Source: Acidobacteriota bacterium
GTDB lineage: Bacteria > Acidobacteriota > Vicinamibacteria > Vicinamibacterales > Vicinamibacteraceae
DNA length: 27,414 bases
Direction: 5' to 3'
Assembly (NCBI GenBank): GCA_023418055.1
Contig: JAEZDP010000055.1
Location: forward strand, 1 to 27,414
The position numbers were made by a program, and so were the translations under genes. The notes below the pieces were generated by a model. It was not told where the DNA came from. It searched no databases and worked only from the letters and a program-made list of their open reading frames with translations. Shown piece by piece: positions 1 to 7,916 of the stretch; the first letter of the stretch is position 1; each line of letters begins with the position of its first letter.

Positions 1-1604
1 GCCTGCTGCTGCCGCCAGCGGAACGCCTCGTACGTGCCGGGATAGTCGAGCAGGCCGCCGTGGCCGACCTCGATGATGCGCGTGGCCAACCGATCGATGA
101 AGTACCGGTCGTGCGAGACGAGGATCAGCGTGCCGCCGAAGTCTTCGAGGGCCTCGAGCAGGACGTCCTTTGAGTCGAGGTCGAGATGGTTGGTCGGCTC
201 GTCGAGCAGCAGCGTGTTGGCCGGGCGCAGCAGCATGCGCGCCACGGCCAGCCGGGTGCGTTCGCCGCCCGACAGCACGCCGGCCTTCTTCTGCACATCG
301 TCGCCGCTGAAGAGGAAGCCGCCGAGGATATTCCTGATGGCCGGCACCATGTGCATGGGCGACCCGTCGGCCAGGGTCTCATACACCGTGCGGCCCGGGT
401 CGAGGCGTGCGGCTTCGTCCTGCGCGAAATACTGCATCACCACCTGATGGCCTTCGCGCCGCTGGCCGCTGTCCGGCGGCTCGACGCCCGACAGCATGCG
501 CATGAGCGTGGACTTGCCGGCGCCGTTCGGCCCCACGAGCGCGACGCGATCGCCCCGCTCGATGAGCAGGTCGAAGGGCCTGAAGACGACGGTGTCGCCA
601 TAGCGGCGTGAGACCCCGTCGAGTTCGAGCACGGCGCGGCCGCTCTTGACGCAATCGGGAAAGTGGAAGGCGACGCGCTTGCGTTCGGGCGGCACGTCGA
701 TCGGCACGATCTTCTCGAGGGCCTTCAGCCGGCTCTGCACCTGCGCCGCTTTCGTGGCCTGGTAGCGGAACCGGTCCACGAACATGCGGATGCGCGCGAC
801 CTCCTCGTCCTGCTCGCGCTTCATCTGGCGCAGCCGTTCCATGCGCGTGGCGTGCTCGCGCAGGTAGTACGAGTAGTTGCCCACGTAGTCGGTGATGGTG
901 CGCAGGCTCAGGTCGGCGACCCGGGTGATGACGGCGTCGAGGAAGTAGCGGTCGTGCGAGACGAGCATCACCGCATGGGGGTACTCGGCCAGGTACGACT
1001 CGAGCCAGTTGCGCGCGTCGAGGTCGAGATGGTTGGTCGGCTCGTCGAGCAGCAGGAGGGACGGCCGCTGCAGGAGCAGCCGCGCCAGGGCGATGCGCAT
1101 CTGCCAGCCCCCCGAGAAGGTGTCGGTGGGCTTGTCGAGGTCCTCGGTGCTGAAGCCGAGGCCCTTGAGGACCGTGGCGACGCGCTGGTCGATGGTGTAG
1201 CCCTCGCCGCGGCGGAAGGCCTCCTGCAGGTCGCTGTAGCGGACGAGCGCCGCTTCGTGGTCGGCGTCGCTCAGCCTCTCGTCGCCGAGCGTGGCCTCGA
1301 GGGCGTGCAATTCCGCCTTGATGGCCAGCAGCGGCGCAAAGGCCTGCCGCGCCTCGTCCACCAGCAGCCGCCCGCTGTGGAAGAGGCCATCCTGCGGCAG
1401 GTAGCCAATCGTCAGGTCGGAGGGTTTGATGACCTGGCCCTCGTCGGGCTCGTCGAGGCCGGCCAGCATCTTGAGCAGCGTGGTCTTGCCCGCGCCGTTC
1501 GGTCCGCAGAGGCCCACGCGATCGCGGCTCGACAGTTGCCACGTCACGCGGTCGAGTAGAACGCGGTCGCCGAATGCCTTGGTGAGACCAGACAGCTGCA
1601 GCAC
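1..1604 (-). CDS. ABC-F family ATP-binding protein (Uup/EttA-like), C-terminus outside window
   Basis: This is a soluble tandem-ABC ATPase with no membrane domain, the layout of ABC-F translation factors that act at the ribosomal E site. The first nucleotide-binding domain has Walker A GPNGAGKTT at about residues 34-42, signature FSGGW and Walker B LLLLDEPTNHLD. The second repeats GPNGAGKST, LSGGE and LLLDEPTNHLD, and each has an SHDRYF H-loop. A charged linker (RQMKREQDEEVARIRMF) lies between them. The window edge cuts the gene near residue 535, just after the second ABC domain, so any C-terminal extension is unseen. I chose GTG at 1602-1604, giving an N-terminus VLQLSGLTKAFG typical of the family; TTG at 1608-1610 is two codons upstream, and an in-frame TGA lies eleven codons before GTG. 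No Shine-Dalgarno is visible, and a TACGAT box eight bases upstream could make the transcript leaderless. The gene is divergent from the sigma factor. ABC-F membership is secure; the subfamily is not resolved. Confidence 0.93.
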   Translation of the reverse strand, partial: MLQLSGLTKAFGDRVLLDRVTWQLSSRDRVGLCGPNGAGKTTLLKMLAGLDEPDEGQVIKPSDLTIGYLPQDGLFHSGRLLVDEARQAFAPLLAIKAELHALEATLGDERLSDADHEAALVRYSDLQEAFRRGEGYTIDQRVATVLKGLGFSTEDLDKPTDTFSGGWQMRIALARLLLQRPSLLLLDEPTNHLDLDARNWLESYLAEYPHAVMLVSHDRYFLDAVITRVADLSLRTITDYVGNYSYYLREHATRMERLRQMKREQDEEVARIRMFVDRFRYQATKAAQVQSRLKALEKIVPIDVPPERKRVAFHFPDCVKSGRAVLELDGVSRRYGDTVVFRPFDLLIERGDRVALVGPNGAGKSTLMRMLSGVEPPDSGQRREGHQVVMQYFAQDEAARLDPGRTVYETLADGSPMHMVPAIRNILGGFLFSGDDVQKKAGVLSGGERTRLAVARMLLRPANTLLLDEPTNHLDLDSKDVLLEALEDFGGTLILVSHDRYFIDRLATRIIEVGHGGLLDYPGTYEAFRWRQQQ

Positions 1605-1612
1605 GACCAACG

Positions 1613-1618
1613 ATCGTA
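1613..1618 (-). promoter_or_regulatory. Candidate -10 box (TACGAT) for the ABC-F gene
   Basis: On the minus strand TACGAT fits the pattern TANNNT and ends eight bases before the GTG start of the ABC-F gene. No ribosome binding site lies between them and no convincing -35 is visible. The call rests on position and on its similarity to other starts in the window. Confidence 0.3.
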
Positions 1619-1627
1619 GCAGATGCC

Positions 1628-1640
1628 TGAGGCCGCCTCA
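1628..1640. promoter_or_regulatory. Small palindrome in the divergent ABC-F/sigma spacer
   Basis: TGAGGC-C-GCCTCA is a perfect 6-bp inverted repeat with a one-base centre. It lies just upstream of the candidate -10 box of the ABC-F gene and about 42 bases before the sigma-factor ATG, a position suitable for an operator. Arms this short occur by chance in GC-rich DNA, so this is only a candidate. Confidence 0.2.
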
Positions 1641-1668
1641 CGGCGCGTTCCTTGCACGGTTTTCTGCC

Positions 1669-1676
1669 AAGGAGAG
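1669..1676 (+). promoter_or_regulatory. Shine-Dalgarno that fixes the sigma-factor start
   Basis: AAGGAGAG lies seven bases before ATG 1682 and decides in favour of the long form of the sigma factor over TTG 1652 and ATG 1811. It is one of the clearest ribosome binding sites in the window. Confidence 0.7.
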
Positions 1677-1681
1677 TGCAC

Positions 1682-2434
1682 ATGAGCGTTTCTGTCCTCA
1701 CAGGAGGTCGTCTGGCCGCGGTGAAGACCCCGCGACCGACTATTTCGGAGGTCGAGCGTCAGAAGAATGGGACACGGGGAGGCGATGCCCCGGTACCCGC
1801 TGCGCAGCAGATGACGTCAAGCGACGAAGAACTCGTTGCCCGCTCCGCGGGTGGCGATCTCGACAGCTTCAACCAGCTGGTGGTGCGCTGGGAGCGGCCG
1901 ATCTATGCCCTGGCCTACCGCGTCATCGGTCGGGAAGAAGAGGCGCGCGATGTCGTGCAGGAGGCATTCCTGCGGGCGTATCGCTCGCTCGGCGGATTCC
2001 GGGGGCAGGCGAAGTTCTCGTCGTGGCTGTACCGTATTACGCTGAACCTCTGCCGTGACTGGATTCGACGTCATCGTCGGGCGCCGTTTGTCGAGACGCC
2101 GGAAGGTGTGGACGTCATCGAGATGGCCGGGGAGCATGGGCCCACCGAGTCGGTGGAGGATCTGGTCGCGCGGCAGGACCTCGGCGCATTCGTCACGCGA
2201 GCCCTCGACAAGCTCACCGAGGACCAGCGCACGGCCATTGTCTTGAAGGAATACCAGGGGCTCACCTTCCAGGAGATCGCCGATCTGCTGGGGTGCCCGT
2301 TGAGCACGGTGAAGACCCGGCTGTATCAGGGTCTGGTGGTGCTCCGGCGTGAGCTGGAGCAGCAGGGCATCACGGCAGACGTGGTGTACCCGCAGGCGCG
2401 ACCGCCATCCGGCCTGGAGGCGCGCCGACGTTGA
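1682..2434 (+). CDS. ECF-type RNA polymerase sigma factor (sigma-70 family)
   Basis: A 250-residue alternative sigma factor that would direct core RNA polymerase to a specialised promoter set. Sigma region 2 spans about residues 58-130 (DSFNQLVVRW through FSSWLYRITLNLCRDWIRR), and region 4 about 173-227 (LTEDQRTAIVLKEYQGLTFQEIADLLGCPLSTVKTRL, split here only by its helices). There is no sigma-1 or sigma-3 domain, as expected for ECF factors. ATG 1682 was chosen because AAGGAGAG at 1669-1676 sits seven bases ahead. This leaves about 43 residues before the usual family start; ATG 1811 (MTSSDEEL) would give the conventional N-terminus but has a poorer upstream site. The anti-sigma gene begins nine bases after the stop, the usual arrangement for an ECF factor held inactive at the membrane. 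Such sigma factors often activate their own operon, but I could not identify a promoter motif with confidence. Confidence 0.95.
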   Translation: MSVSVLTGGRLAAVKTPRPTISEVERQKNGTRGGDAPVPAAQQMTSSDEELVARSAGGDLDSFNQLVVRWERPIYALAYRVIGREEEARDVVQEAFLRAYRSLGGFRGQAKFSSWLYRITLNLCRDWIRRHRRAPFVETPEGVDVIEMAGEHGPTESVEDLVARQDLGAFVTRALDKLTEDQRTAIVLKEYQGLTFQEIADLLGCPLSTVKTRLYQGLVVLRRELEQQGITADVVYPQARPPSGLEARRR

Positions 2435-2443
2435 GACGGCAAC

Positions 2444-3280
2444 ATGAACCAGCTGACACAGTGTCCCGACCCCGACAGGCTCATCACGCTGCTGTATGAC
2501 GATGAAGGCGACCCCGCAGAGAGGACGGCCCTCGAAGGCCACCTCGAGGCGTGTGGCGCCTGTGCCGAACTTCTCGCGGCACTCACCCATACCCGGGGCA
2601 CTCTCGGCGCCTGGGTGGCCCCACGCCCGCCCCTCGGGTTCGCCCAGCTCGATCGTCCGGCCGTGCCCCGCTGGCGGCAGGCCTTGCCATGGGCGGGCAT
2701 GGCAGCGGCCGCTCTTCTCACACTCTCGGCCTCGGCTGGCCTCGCCGGCCTCGACGTCACCTACGACGACAACGGATTCCGCCTGCGCACCGGCTGGTCG
2801 CCTCGCGACGCCGCGCCCACGTCGGCAGCCGCTGACTCCCAGTCGGCCCCGGCGACCGCAGACCTGTCCGGATCCGACCCACGCACGGCGTGGCTGGCCC
2901 GCGCGTCCGAGGGCGAACCCCCGTGGCGCGCCGACTTCGACCTGCTGACCACCCAGTTGCGCGCCGAGTTGGAGGCGCACGCCCGTGCGGCCAACGCGCG
3001 CCTCGAGCAGGCGCTCACCGCCGCGACCGCTCCCGTGCCTCTCCACGCGGGCGCAGCCGCCATCGACGCCGACCAGCTCATGCGCCGCCTCGCCGAGCAG
3101 ATCGAACAGAGCGAAGTGCGGCAGCAGCAGAACCTGGCGCTTCGTGTGGCCGAGCTGGGCCGTGAGTTCCAGTTGCGTCGCCAGGCGGACCTCGTGCAGT
3201 TCGAGCAGGGCCTGGCCCGCGTCGAGCAGCAGCGCCGCGACCTCATCAGACGGGTCGCGCTGCCGCAGTCACCGCAATGA
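2444..3280 (+). CDS. Membrane anti-sigma factor with zinc-binding (ZAS/zf-HC2) domain
   Basis: A 278-residue protein following the ECF sigma gene by nine bases. The N-terminus holds the anti-sigma zinc motif His33-x3-Cys37-x2-Cys40 (HLEACGAC). A single hydrophobic segment at about residues 80-103 should be a transmembrane helix, placing the zinc domain in the cytoplasm and the rest in the periplasm. The periplasmic part starts with a compact VTYDDNGFRLRTGW motif, then a Pro/Ala-rich linker, and ends in a long charged region (about 165-270) rich in Glu, Gln and Arg with coiled-coil character. By family knowledge it would bind sigma regions 2 and 4 until a signal releases the factor. Its stop overlaps the next gene's start (ATGA), so the secreted protein is probably translationally coupled. 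Substrate and signal are unknown. Confidence 0.9.
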   Translation: MNQLTQCPDPDRLITLLYDDEGDPAERTALEGHLEACGACAELLAALTHTRGTLGAWVAPRPPLGFAQLDRPAVPRWRQALPWAGMAAAALLTLSASAGLAGLDVTYDDNGFRLRTGWSPRDAAPTSAAADSQSAPATADLSGSDPRTAWLARASEGEPPWRADFDLLTTQLRAELEAHARAANARLEQALTAATAPVPLHAGAAAIDADQLMRRLAEQIEQSEVRQQQNLALRVAELGREFQLRRQADLVQFEQGLARVEQQRRDLIRRVALPQSPQ

Positions 3281-4239
3281 CCCGCATCGTCCGCCTCACC
3301 TGTGTGGTGCTGGCCGCATTGAGCGCCAGTACCCTCGCCCTCCCGGCGCACGCGCAGTCGGCCGACCCACCGTCGAGAGCGGCGGCAGAAGGGCCGCGTC
3401 GGCTGGGCGACCTCGACCCGGCGCGCGTCACGATGCTGCGCAATCGTTATCACGTGCGTCAGATGGAGTCGGTGCTGGCCCGCGCGGTCGAACATGCCGC
3501 CGACCTGATGACGCGCCGGCTCACCACGGTGTCGCCCGACGTCATGGCGCTGGCCGGTGCGCCAAGCGCCCAGGGCTTCCGCATCGACAGCTACGGATTC
3601 TTCTTTGCCGTCGAGGTGCCGCGGCTCAGCGACAGCATGAACTGGGCGCTGCAGGTACTCAGCAACAGCCACGACGAGCGGGCCCTGGCCTCGCTGCAGC
3701 GACTGGCCGAGGCCCAGACCGACCCGGTCCTGCGCGCGGACCTCGAGAGCGCCATCCGGTCGCTGCAGCGGCAGCACGCGATGCGCACCGGGCCGGCCGA
3801 TACGGGCCGGTCTGCCTCCCCGGCCGCACGGCAGGACAGGGTCACCGCAGCGTCGGCCGGAGACCTCGACACTCCACACGCCGGCAACGGGGCGGCCTCG
3901 GCGTCGGTGCCGCCGCCTCCTGCGGAGGCCGAAGCGGCCCTGGCACGTCGTAGCGAGATCGACATGACCTTGTTGTCGAATCCCAGTGCCGCGTACGAGG
4001 ACGAGGTGAAGGACGCCCTCACCGACGCGCTGCTCGACTACGCCCTCACCCTGCCGCTCGCCCCAGGCGAGTGGGTCACGGTGGCCGCACGTGACGCCGG
4101 CTACATCGCATTCCCGGACGCCCTGTCCGAGATGGTCACGGTGACCCTCAGCGTCAAGGTGGACGATCTGGTGTTGCTTCGCATGCAGCAGATCGACCGC
4201 GAGGAAGCACGCCGCCGCGTCCTCCTGCGCGAGTTCTAG
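3277..4239 (+). CDS. Secreted protein of unknown function in the sigma/anti-sigma operon
   Basis: A 320-residue protein whose start codon overlaps the anti-sigma stop by four bases (ATGA). The first 26 residues form a standard signal peptide (Arg/Thr n-region, hydrophobic core VLAALSASTLAL, cleavage after AHA), so it should be periplasmic. The mature part has a helical N-terminal half (about 45-170), a low-complexity Ala/Pro/Gly linker (about 170-225), and a conserved-looking C-terminal domain (about 230-320) containing LPLAPGEWVTVAARDAGY and ending REEARRRVLLREF. I recognise no enzyme motif, cysteine pair or metal site. Its place in the operon suggests it senses the envelope signal, modulates the anti-sigma factor or is the main output of the sigma factor; this is inference only. 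Confidence 0.85.
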   Translation: MTRIVRLTCVVLAALSASTLALPAHAQSADPPSRAAAEGPRRLGDLDPARVTMLRNRYHVRQMESVLARAVEHAADLMTRRLTTVSPDVMALAGAPSAQGFRIDSYGFFFAVEVPRLSDSMNWALQVLSNSHDERALASLQRLAEAQTDPVLRADLESAIRSLQRQHAMRTGPADTGRSASPAARQDRVTAASAGDLDTPHAGNGAASASVPPPPAEAEAALARRSEIDMTLLSNPSAAYEDEVKDALTDALLDYALTLPLAPGEWVTVAARDAGYIAFPDALSEMVTVTLSVKVDDLVLLRMQQIDREEARRRVLLREF

Positions 4240-4259
4240 GCGCCGCCTTCGGACGGGCT

Positions 4260-4265
4260 TAGAAT
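4260..4265 (+). promoter_or_regulatory. Candidate -10 box (TAGAAT) for a leaderless lipoprotein gene
   Basis: TAGAAT differs from TATAAT at one position and ends six bases before ATG 4272. A transcript starting six or seven bases after the box would begin at the start codon. No ribosome binding site lies in between, and no good -35 hexamer is visible. Confidence 0.4.
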
Positions 4266-4271
4266 TCCTGC

Positions 4272-4778
4272 ATGCGCAGCCTCTGGAGACGTCACGCCCT
4301 CCTCACCGCGGTGTTGGGCCTCGCGCTCGGCGCGGCCGCCTGCGGTGGCACCACTGTTCCCCTCGACCAGGCCCTCGTCGTGGAAGAAGTCGTCTCGGGG
4401 TACCACGACGGCGGTCTGCAGGCCGGCCAGCGCCGGCTGTTGCCCACGCTGGCCTTCCGCACGCGCAACCAGAGCAACGCGACGGTGGCGAGCGTCCAGT
4501 TCAACGCCGTGTTCCGCGTGGTCGGCGAAGAAGAGGAACTGGGCTCGCAGCTCATTCGAGGCATCGACCGGGATGGGCTCGCGCCAGGCGCAGCCACCGA
4601 GCGGTTCGTCCTGCGATCGGGCTTCGGCTACTCCGGCGAGCAGGCGCGCGCCGAGATGTTCCAGCACGAAGGCTTCCAGGACGTCCAGGTCGAGCTGTTT
4701 GCCAAGGCGGGCGGCGACCAGTGGGTCAAGCTGGCCGAGTACATCGTGGACCGGCAGCTGGTGAACACGGCCCCCTGA
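4272..4778 (+). CDS. Small predicted lipoprotein of unknown function
   Basis: A 168-residue protein with an N-terminal lipoprotein signal: basic start MRSLWRRH, hydrophobic stretch, then a lipobox-like LGAAAC with the lipidated cysteine at position 24. The mature domain (about 30-168) appears to be a single beta-rich fold; it contains TLAFRTRNQSNATVASVQFN and AEMFQHEGFQDVQVELFAKA, which reads like an immunoglobulin-like or substrate-binding beta sandwich. I do not recognise a named family. It lies 32 bases after the secreted-protein gene in the same direction but has its own -10-like box and no Shine-Dalgarno, so it may be transcribed separately. A hairpin terminator follows at 4851-4880. Confidence 0.85.
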   Translation: MRSLWRRHALLTAVLGLALGAAACGGTTVPLDQALVVEEVVSGYHDGGLQAGQRRLLPTLAFRTRNQSNATVASVQFNAVFRVVGEEEELGSQLIRGIDRDGLAPGAATERFVLRSGFGYSGEQARAEMFQHEGFQDVQVELFAKAGGDQWVKLAEYIVDRQLVNTAP

Positions 4779-4850
4779 GCCGCGTCCTCCCGACGCCTCG
4801 ACACGAGTCATAAGGCGACGCCGCGAGCGCGGGGGCTCGCAGACACGACA

Positions 4851-4880
4851 CAGGCCCGCTCGATCGCTCGAGCGGGCCTG
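4851..4880. terminator. Bidirectional hairpin terminator between convergent genes
   Basis: A perfect 13-bp stem (CAGGCCCGCTCGA and its complement) closes a four-base loop TCGC. It lies between the stop codons of the lipoprotein gene (+) and the PEGA gene (-). There is no strong T-tract on either side, so it could work as a factor-assisted terminator or as an mRNA 3' end stabiliser. A second, smaller hairpin (GCGAGC/GCTCGC, 4823-4840) lies just before it. Confidence 0.75.
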
Positions 4881-4910
4881 CACCCTCTGACGCCTCACGA
4901 CGCTCGTGAC

Positions 4911-5783
4911 CTAGTCGATGCGGTGCAGGTCACCCTTGTAGGTGGTCACCTCATCTTCCACCACGAGCACATCGAACGACAGGGTCTCGTACCCGTCGGC
5001 CTTGATGTCCACGCGGTGCGGGCCGGCCGGTAGCTTGAGCTTCTGGAAGGCGCCATCGAAGTCGTCGACCTTGCCGGCGAAGTAGCCGTTGACCATCACC
5101 TCGCCATCGCGCGGCTTGACCCGCAGCCGAAGGCCGCCCGTCGCCTCTGCCATCTGCACGCTGCTCGACGACGAGTACCCGCCACCGCCGCCGGTGTAGT
5201 TGGTGTAGCCAGTACCGCCACCCCAGCCCATTCCGCCCCACATCGGGTTACCGGCGCCCCAGTAGCCGCCATAGCCCCCCCAGAAGAGCGGATCCCACAT
5301 GTAGCCGAGCCCCAGGCCTCCGAAGCCCCACGGATAGAAGTACCAGGCGTCACCCGCGCCCCAGTAGATCGGACCCGAGATGATGGGCGGCAGGGTGCCA
5401 ATCGACGAGCGGGGTATCGCCCGGCCCGTCGCCATCGCGCCGTCGCGAGGCCGGGAATACCCGGGCACGCCGGCCGTCGTCCCTACCCCGCGGTTCCCCT
5501 CGCCGCCGCCGCGATTACGGACACCCGCCGTGGTGGACCCGCCTGACGATGGCCGGGTCGGCCGCGACACCGCGCCTCCGCCACTCCACGGCGAACTCCC
5601 GCCGCCGCGTGGCGTGGCCGTGCTGCCGGTGTTGCCGCCGCTCGATCCGCTCGACCCGCCCGAAGACCCGCCGCCGGCGGCACCGGGGTTGCGCGGTCGG
5701 GCCTGATCGGCCCACATCACGCCCGTGGTGGCCATCAGGGCGATGACTGCCGTGCCCGCCGTCTTCAGCACCTGTCTCTTCAT
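4911..5783 (-). CDS. Secreted Gly/Tyr/Trp-rich protein with C-terminal PEGA domain
   Basis: A 290-residue exported protein. It starts with a signal peptide (MKRQVLKTAGTAVIALMATT, cleavage near MWA-DQ). A Ser/Gly/Pro-rich disordered region covers about 30-125. A very aromatic Gly/Tyr/Trp segment follows (about 140-205, e.g. WYFYPWGFGGLGLGYMWDP). The end (about 215-290) matches the PEGA domain: short beta strands around DGEVMVNGYFAGKVDDFDG and LPAGPHRVDIKADGYETL. PEGA domains are small surface or periplasmic beta modules, often near receptors or cell-wall proteins. I chose ATG 5783 because GGGGAG at 5791-5796 is seven bases upstream; ATG 5798 overlaps that site and would add five residues. The gene is divergent from hslV. 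No partner or substrate can be named. Confidence 0.9.
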   Translation of the reverse strand: MKRQVLKTAGTAVIALMATTGVMWADQARPRNPGAAGGGSSGGSSGSSGGNTGSTATPRGGGSSPWSGGGAVSRPTRPSSGGSTTAGVRNRGGGEGNRGVGTTAGVPGYSRPRDGAMATGRAIPRSSIGTLPPIISGPIYWGAGDAWYFYPWGFGGLGLGYMWDPLFWGGYGGYWGAGNPMWGGMGWGGGTGYTNYTGGGGGYSSSSSVQMAEATGGLRLRVKPRDGEVMVNGYFAGKVDDFDGAFQKLKLPAGPHRVDIKADGYETLSFDVLVVEDEVTTYKGDLHRID

Positions 5784-5890
5784 GGCATCACTCCCCATTA
5801 CCCCTTCAGACGCTGCAACTATCTTGCCATGGCGGGACTCGCGTCAGCGCCTCAGGGCTTCCGCGAATGCCATCCTACCCGCCCGATCCG

Positions 5891-5902
5891 GAGGACGTCC
5901 TC
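5891..5902. promoter_or_regulatory. Palindrome in the divergent PEGA/hslV spacer
   Basis: GAGGACGTCCTC is a perfect 12-bp palindrome about 40 bases upstream of the hslV start. An overlapping repeat of its right half (GTCCTCC, 5903-5909) can also pair with GGAGGAC at 5890-5896 as a hairpin. It could be an operator for hslVU or the PEGA gene. It does not match the CIRCE heat-shock element. Low confidence. Confidence 0.25.
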
Positions 5903-5930
5903 GTCCTCCCGCAGGGACAGTTCTTCCTGC

Positions 5931-5936
5931 TATTGT
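5931..5936 (+). promoter_or_regulatory. Candidate -10 box (TATTGT) for hslV
   Basis: TATTGT fits TANNNT and ends six bases before the GTG start of hslV. No Shine-Dalgarno is present between box and start, which suggests a leaderless hslVU transcript. No -35 match was found. Confidence 0.35.
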
Positions 5937-5942
5937 CGAACG

Positions 5943-6473
5943 GTGACTGTACATGCAACCACCGTGCTCGCCGTGAGACATCAGGGACGGGCCGTCATGG
6001 CGTCTGACGGCCAGGTCACCTTCGGCCAGACGGTCCTCAAGCACACGGCCCGGAAGATCCGGCGCCTGCACCACGACAAGGTTCTGGCCGGCTTCGCCGG
6101 AGCCGCGGCCGATTCGTTCGCCCTGTTCTCCCGCTTCGACGCCAAGCTCGACGAGTACCGCGGCAACCTCGAACGCGCGGCGGTCGAACTCGCCCGCGAC
6201 TGGCGCACCGACCGCGCCCTGCGACGCCTCGAAGCCATGCTCGTCGTCATGGACCGCGAGCGGACGTTCCTGCTCTCGGGCACCGGCGACCTCATCGAGC
6301 CCGATGATGGCGTGCTCGGCATCGGCTCGGGCGGCGCCTACGCCCTGGCCGCGGCGCGCGCCCTCACCAGGCACAGCGGCCTCGACGCCCGCGCCATCGT
6401 CGAAGAGTCCATGCGCATTGCCGGGGACATCTGCGTCTACACCAACGCCCACCTCACGGTCGAGGAGGTGTGA
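5943..6473 (+). CDS. hslV: ATP-dependent protease HslVU, peptidase subunit HslV
   Basis: A 176-residue N-terminal-nucleophile peptidase that forms the proteolytic double hexamer of the HslVU (ClpYQ) protease in the cytoplasm. The GTG at 5943 gives MTVHATTVLAVRHQG; removal of the five-residue propeptide would expose Thr6 as the catalytic nucleophile, as in other HslV proteins. Family landmarks follow in order: ASDGQVTFG, KIRRLHHDKVLAGFAGAAADSF, AAVELARDWRTDR, LLSGTGDLIEPDDGVLGIGSGG and AGDICVYTN near the C-terminus. The length equals the classical enzyme. A longer open frame upstream to 5829 was not used because it adds a Ser/Arg-rich tail unlike the family. hslU starts three bases after the stop. 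This gene opens the long same-strand run. Confidence 0.97.
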   Translation: MTVHATTVLAVRHQGRAVMASDGQVTFGQTVLKHTARKIRRLHHDKVLAGFAGAAADSFALFSRFDAKLDEYRGNLERAAVELARDWRTDRALRRLEAMLVVMDRERTFLLSGTGDLIEPDDGVLGIGSGGAYALAAARALTRHSGLDARAIVEESMRIAGDICVYTNAHLTVEEV

Positions 6474-6475
6474 GC

Positions 6476-7888
<1,413 letters not shown>

Positions 7889-7916
7889 CGGGTTCCGCGA
7901 TACCATCAGGCCCTCG

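Noticed and set aside
379..1701. A 440-codon minus-strand frame overlapping the ABC-F gene
   Set aside because: It is on the same strand but in another frame and gives an Arg/Pro/Gly-rich translation, while the correct frame shows all ABC-F motifs.
5829..5942. An N-terminal extension of hslV to ATG 5829
   Set aside because: It would add 38 Ser/Arg-rich residues ahead of the propeptide and hide the catalytic threonine; GTG 5943 gives the normal family length.
5784..5942. A CIRCE heat-shock element ahead of hslV
   Set aside because: No TTAGCACTC/GAGTGCTAA inverted repeat occurs in the spacer; only a short GC-rich palindrome does.
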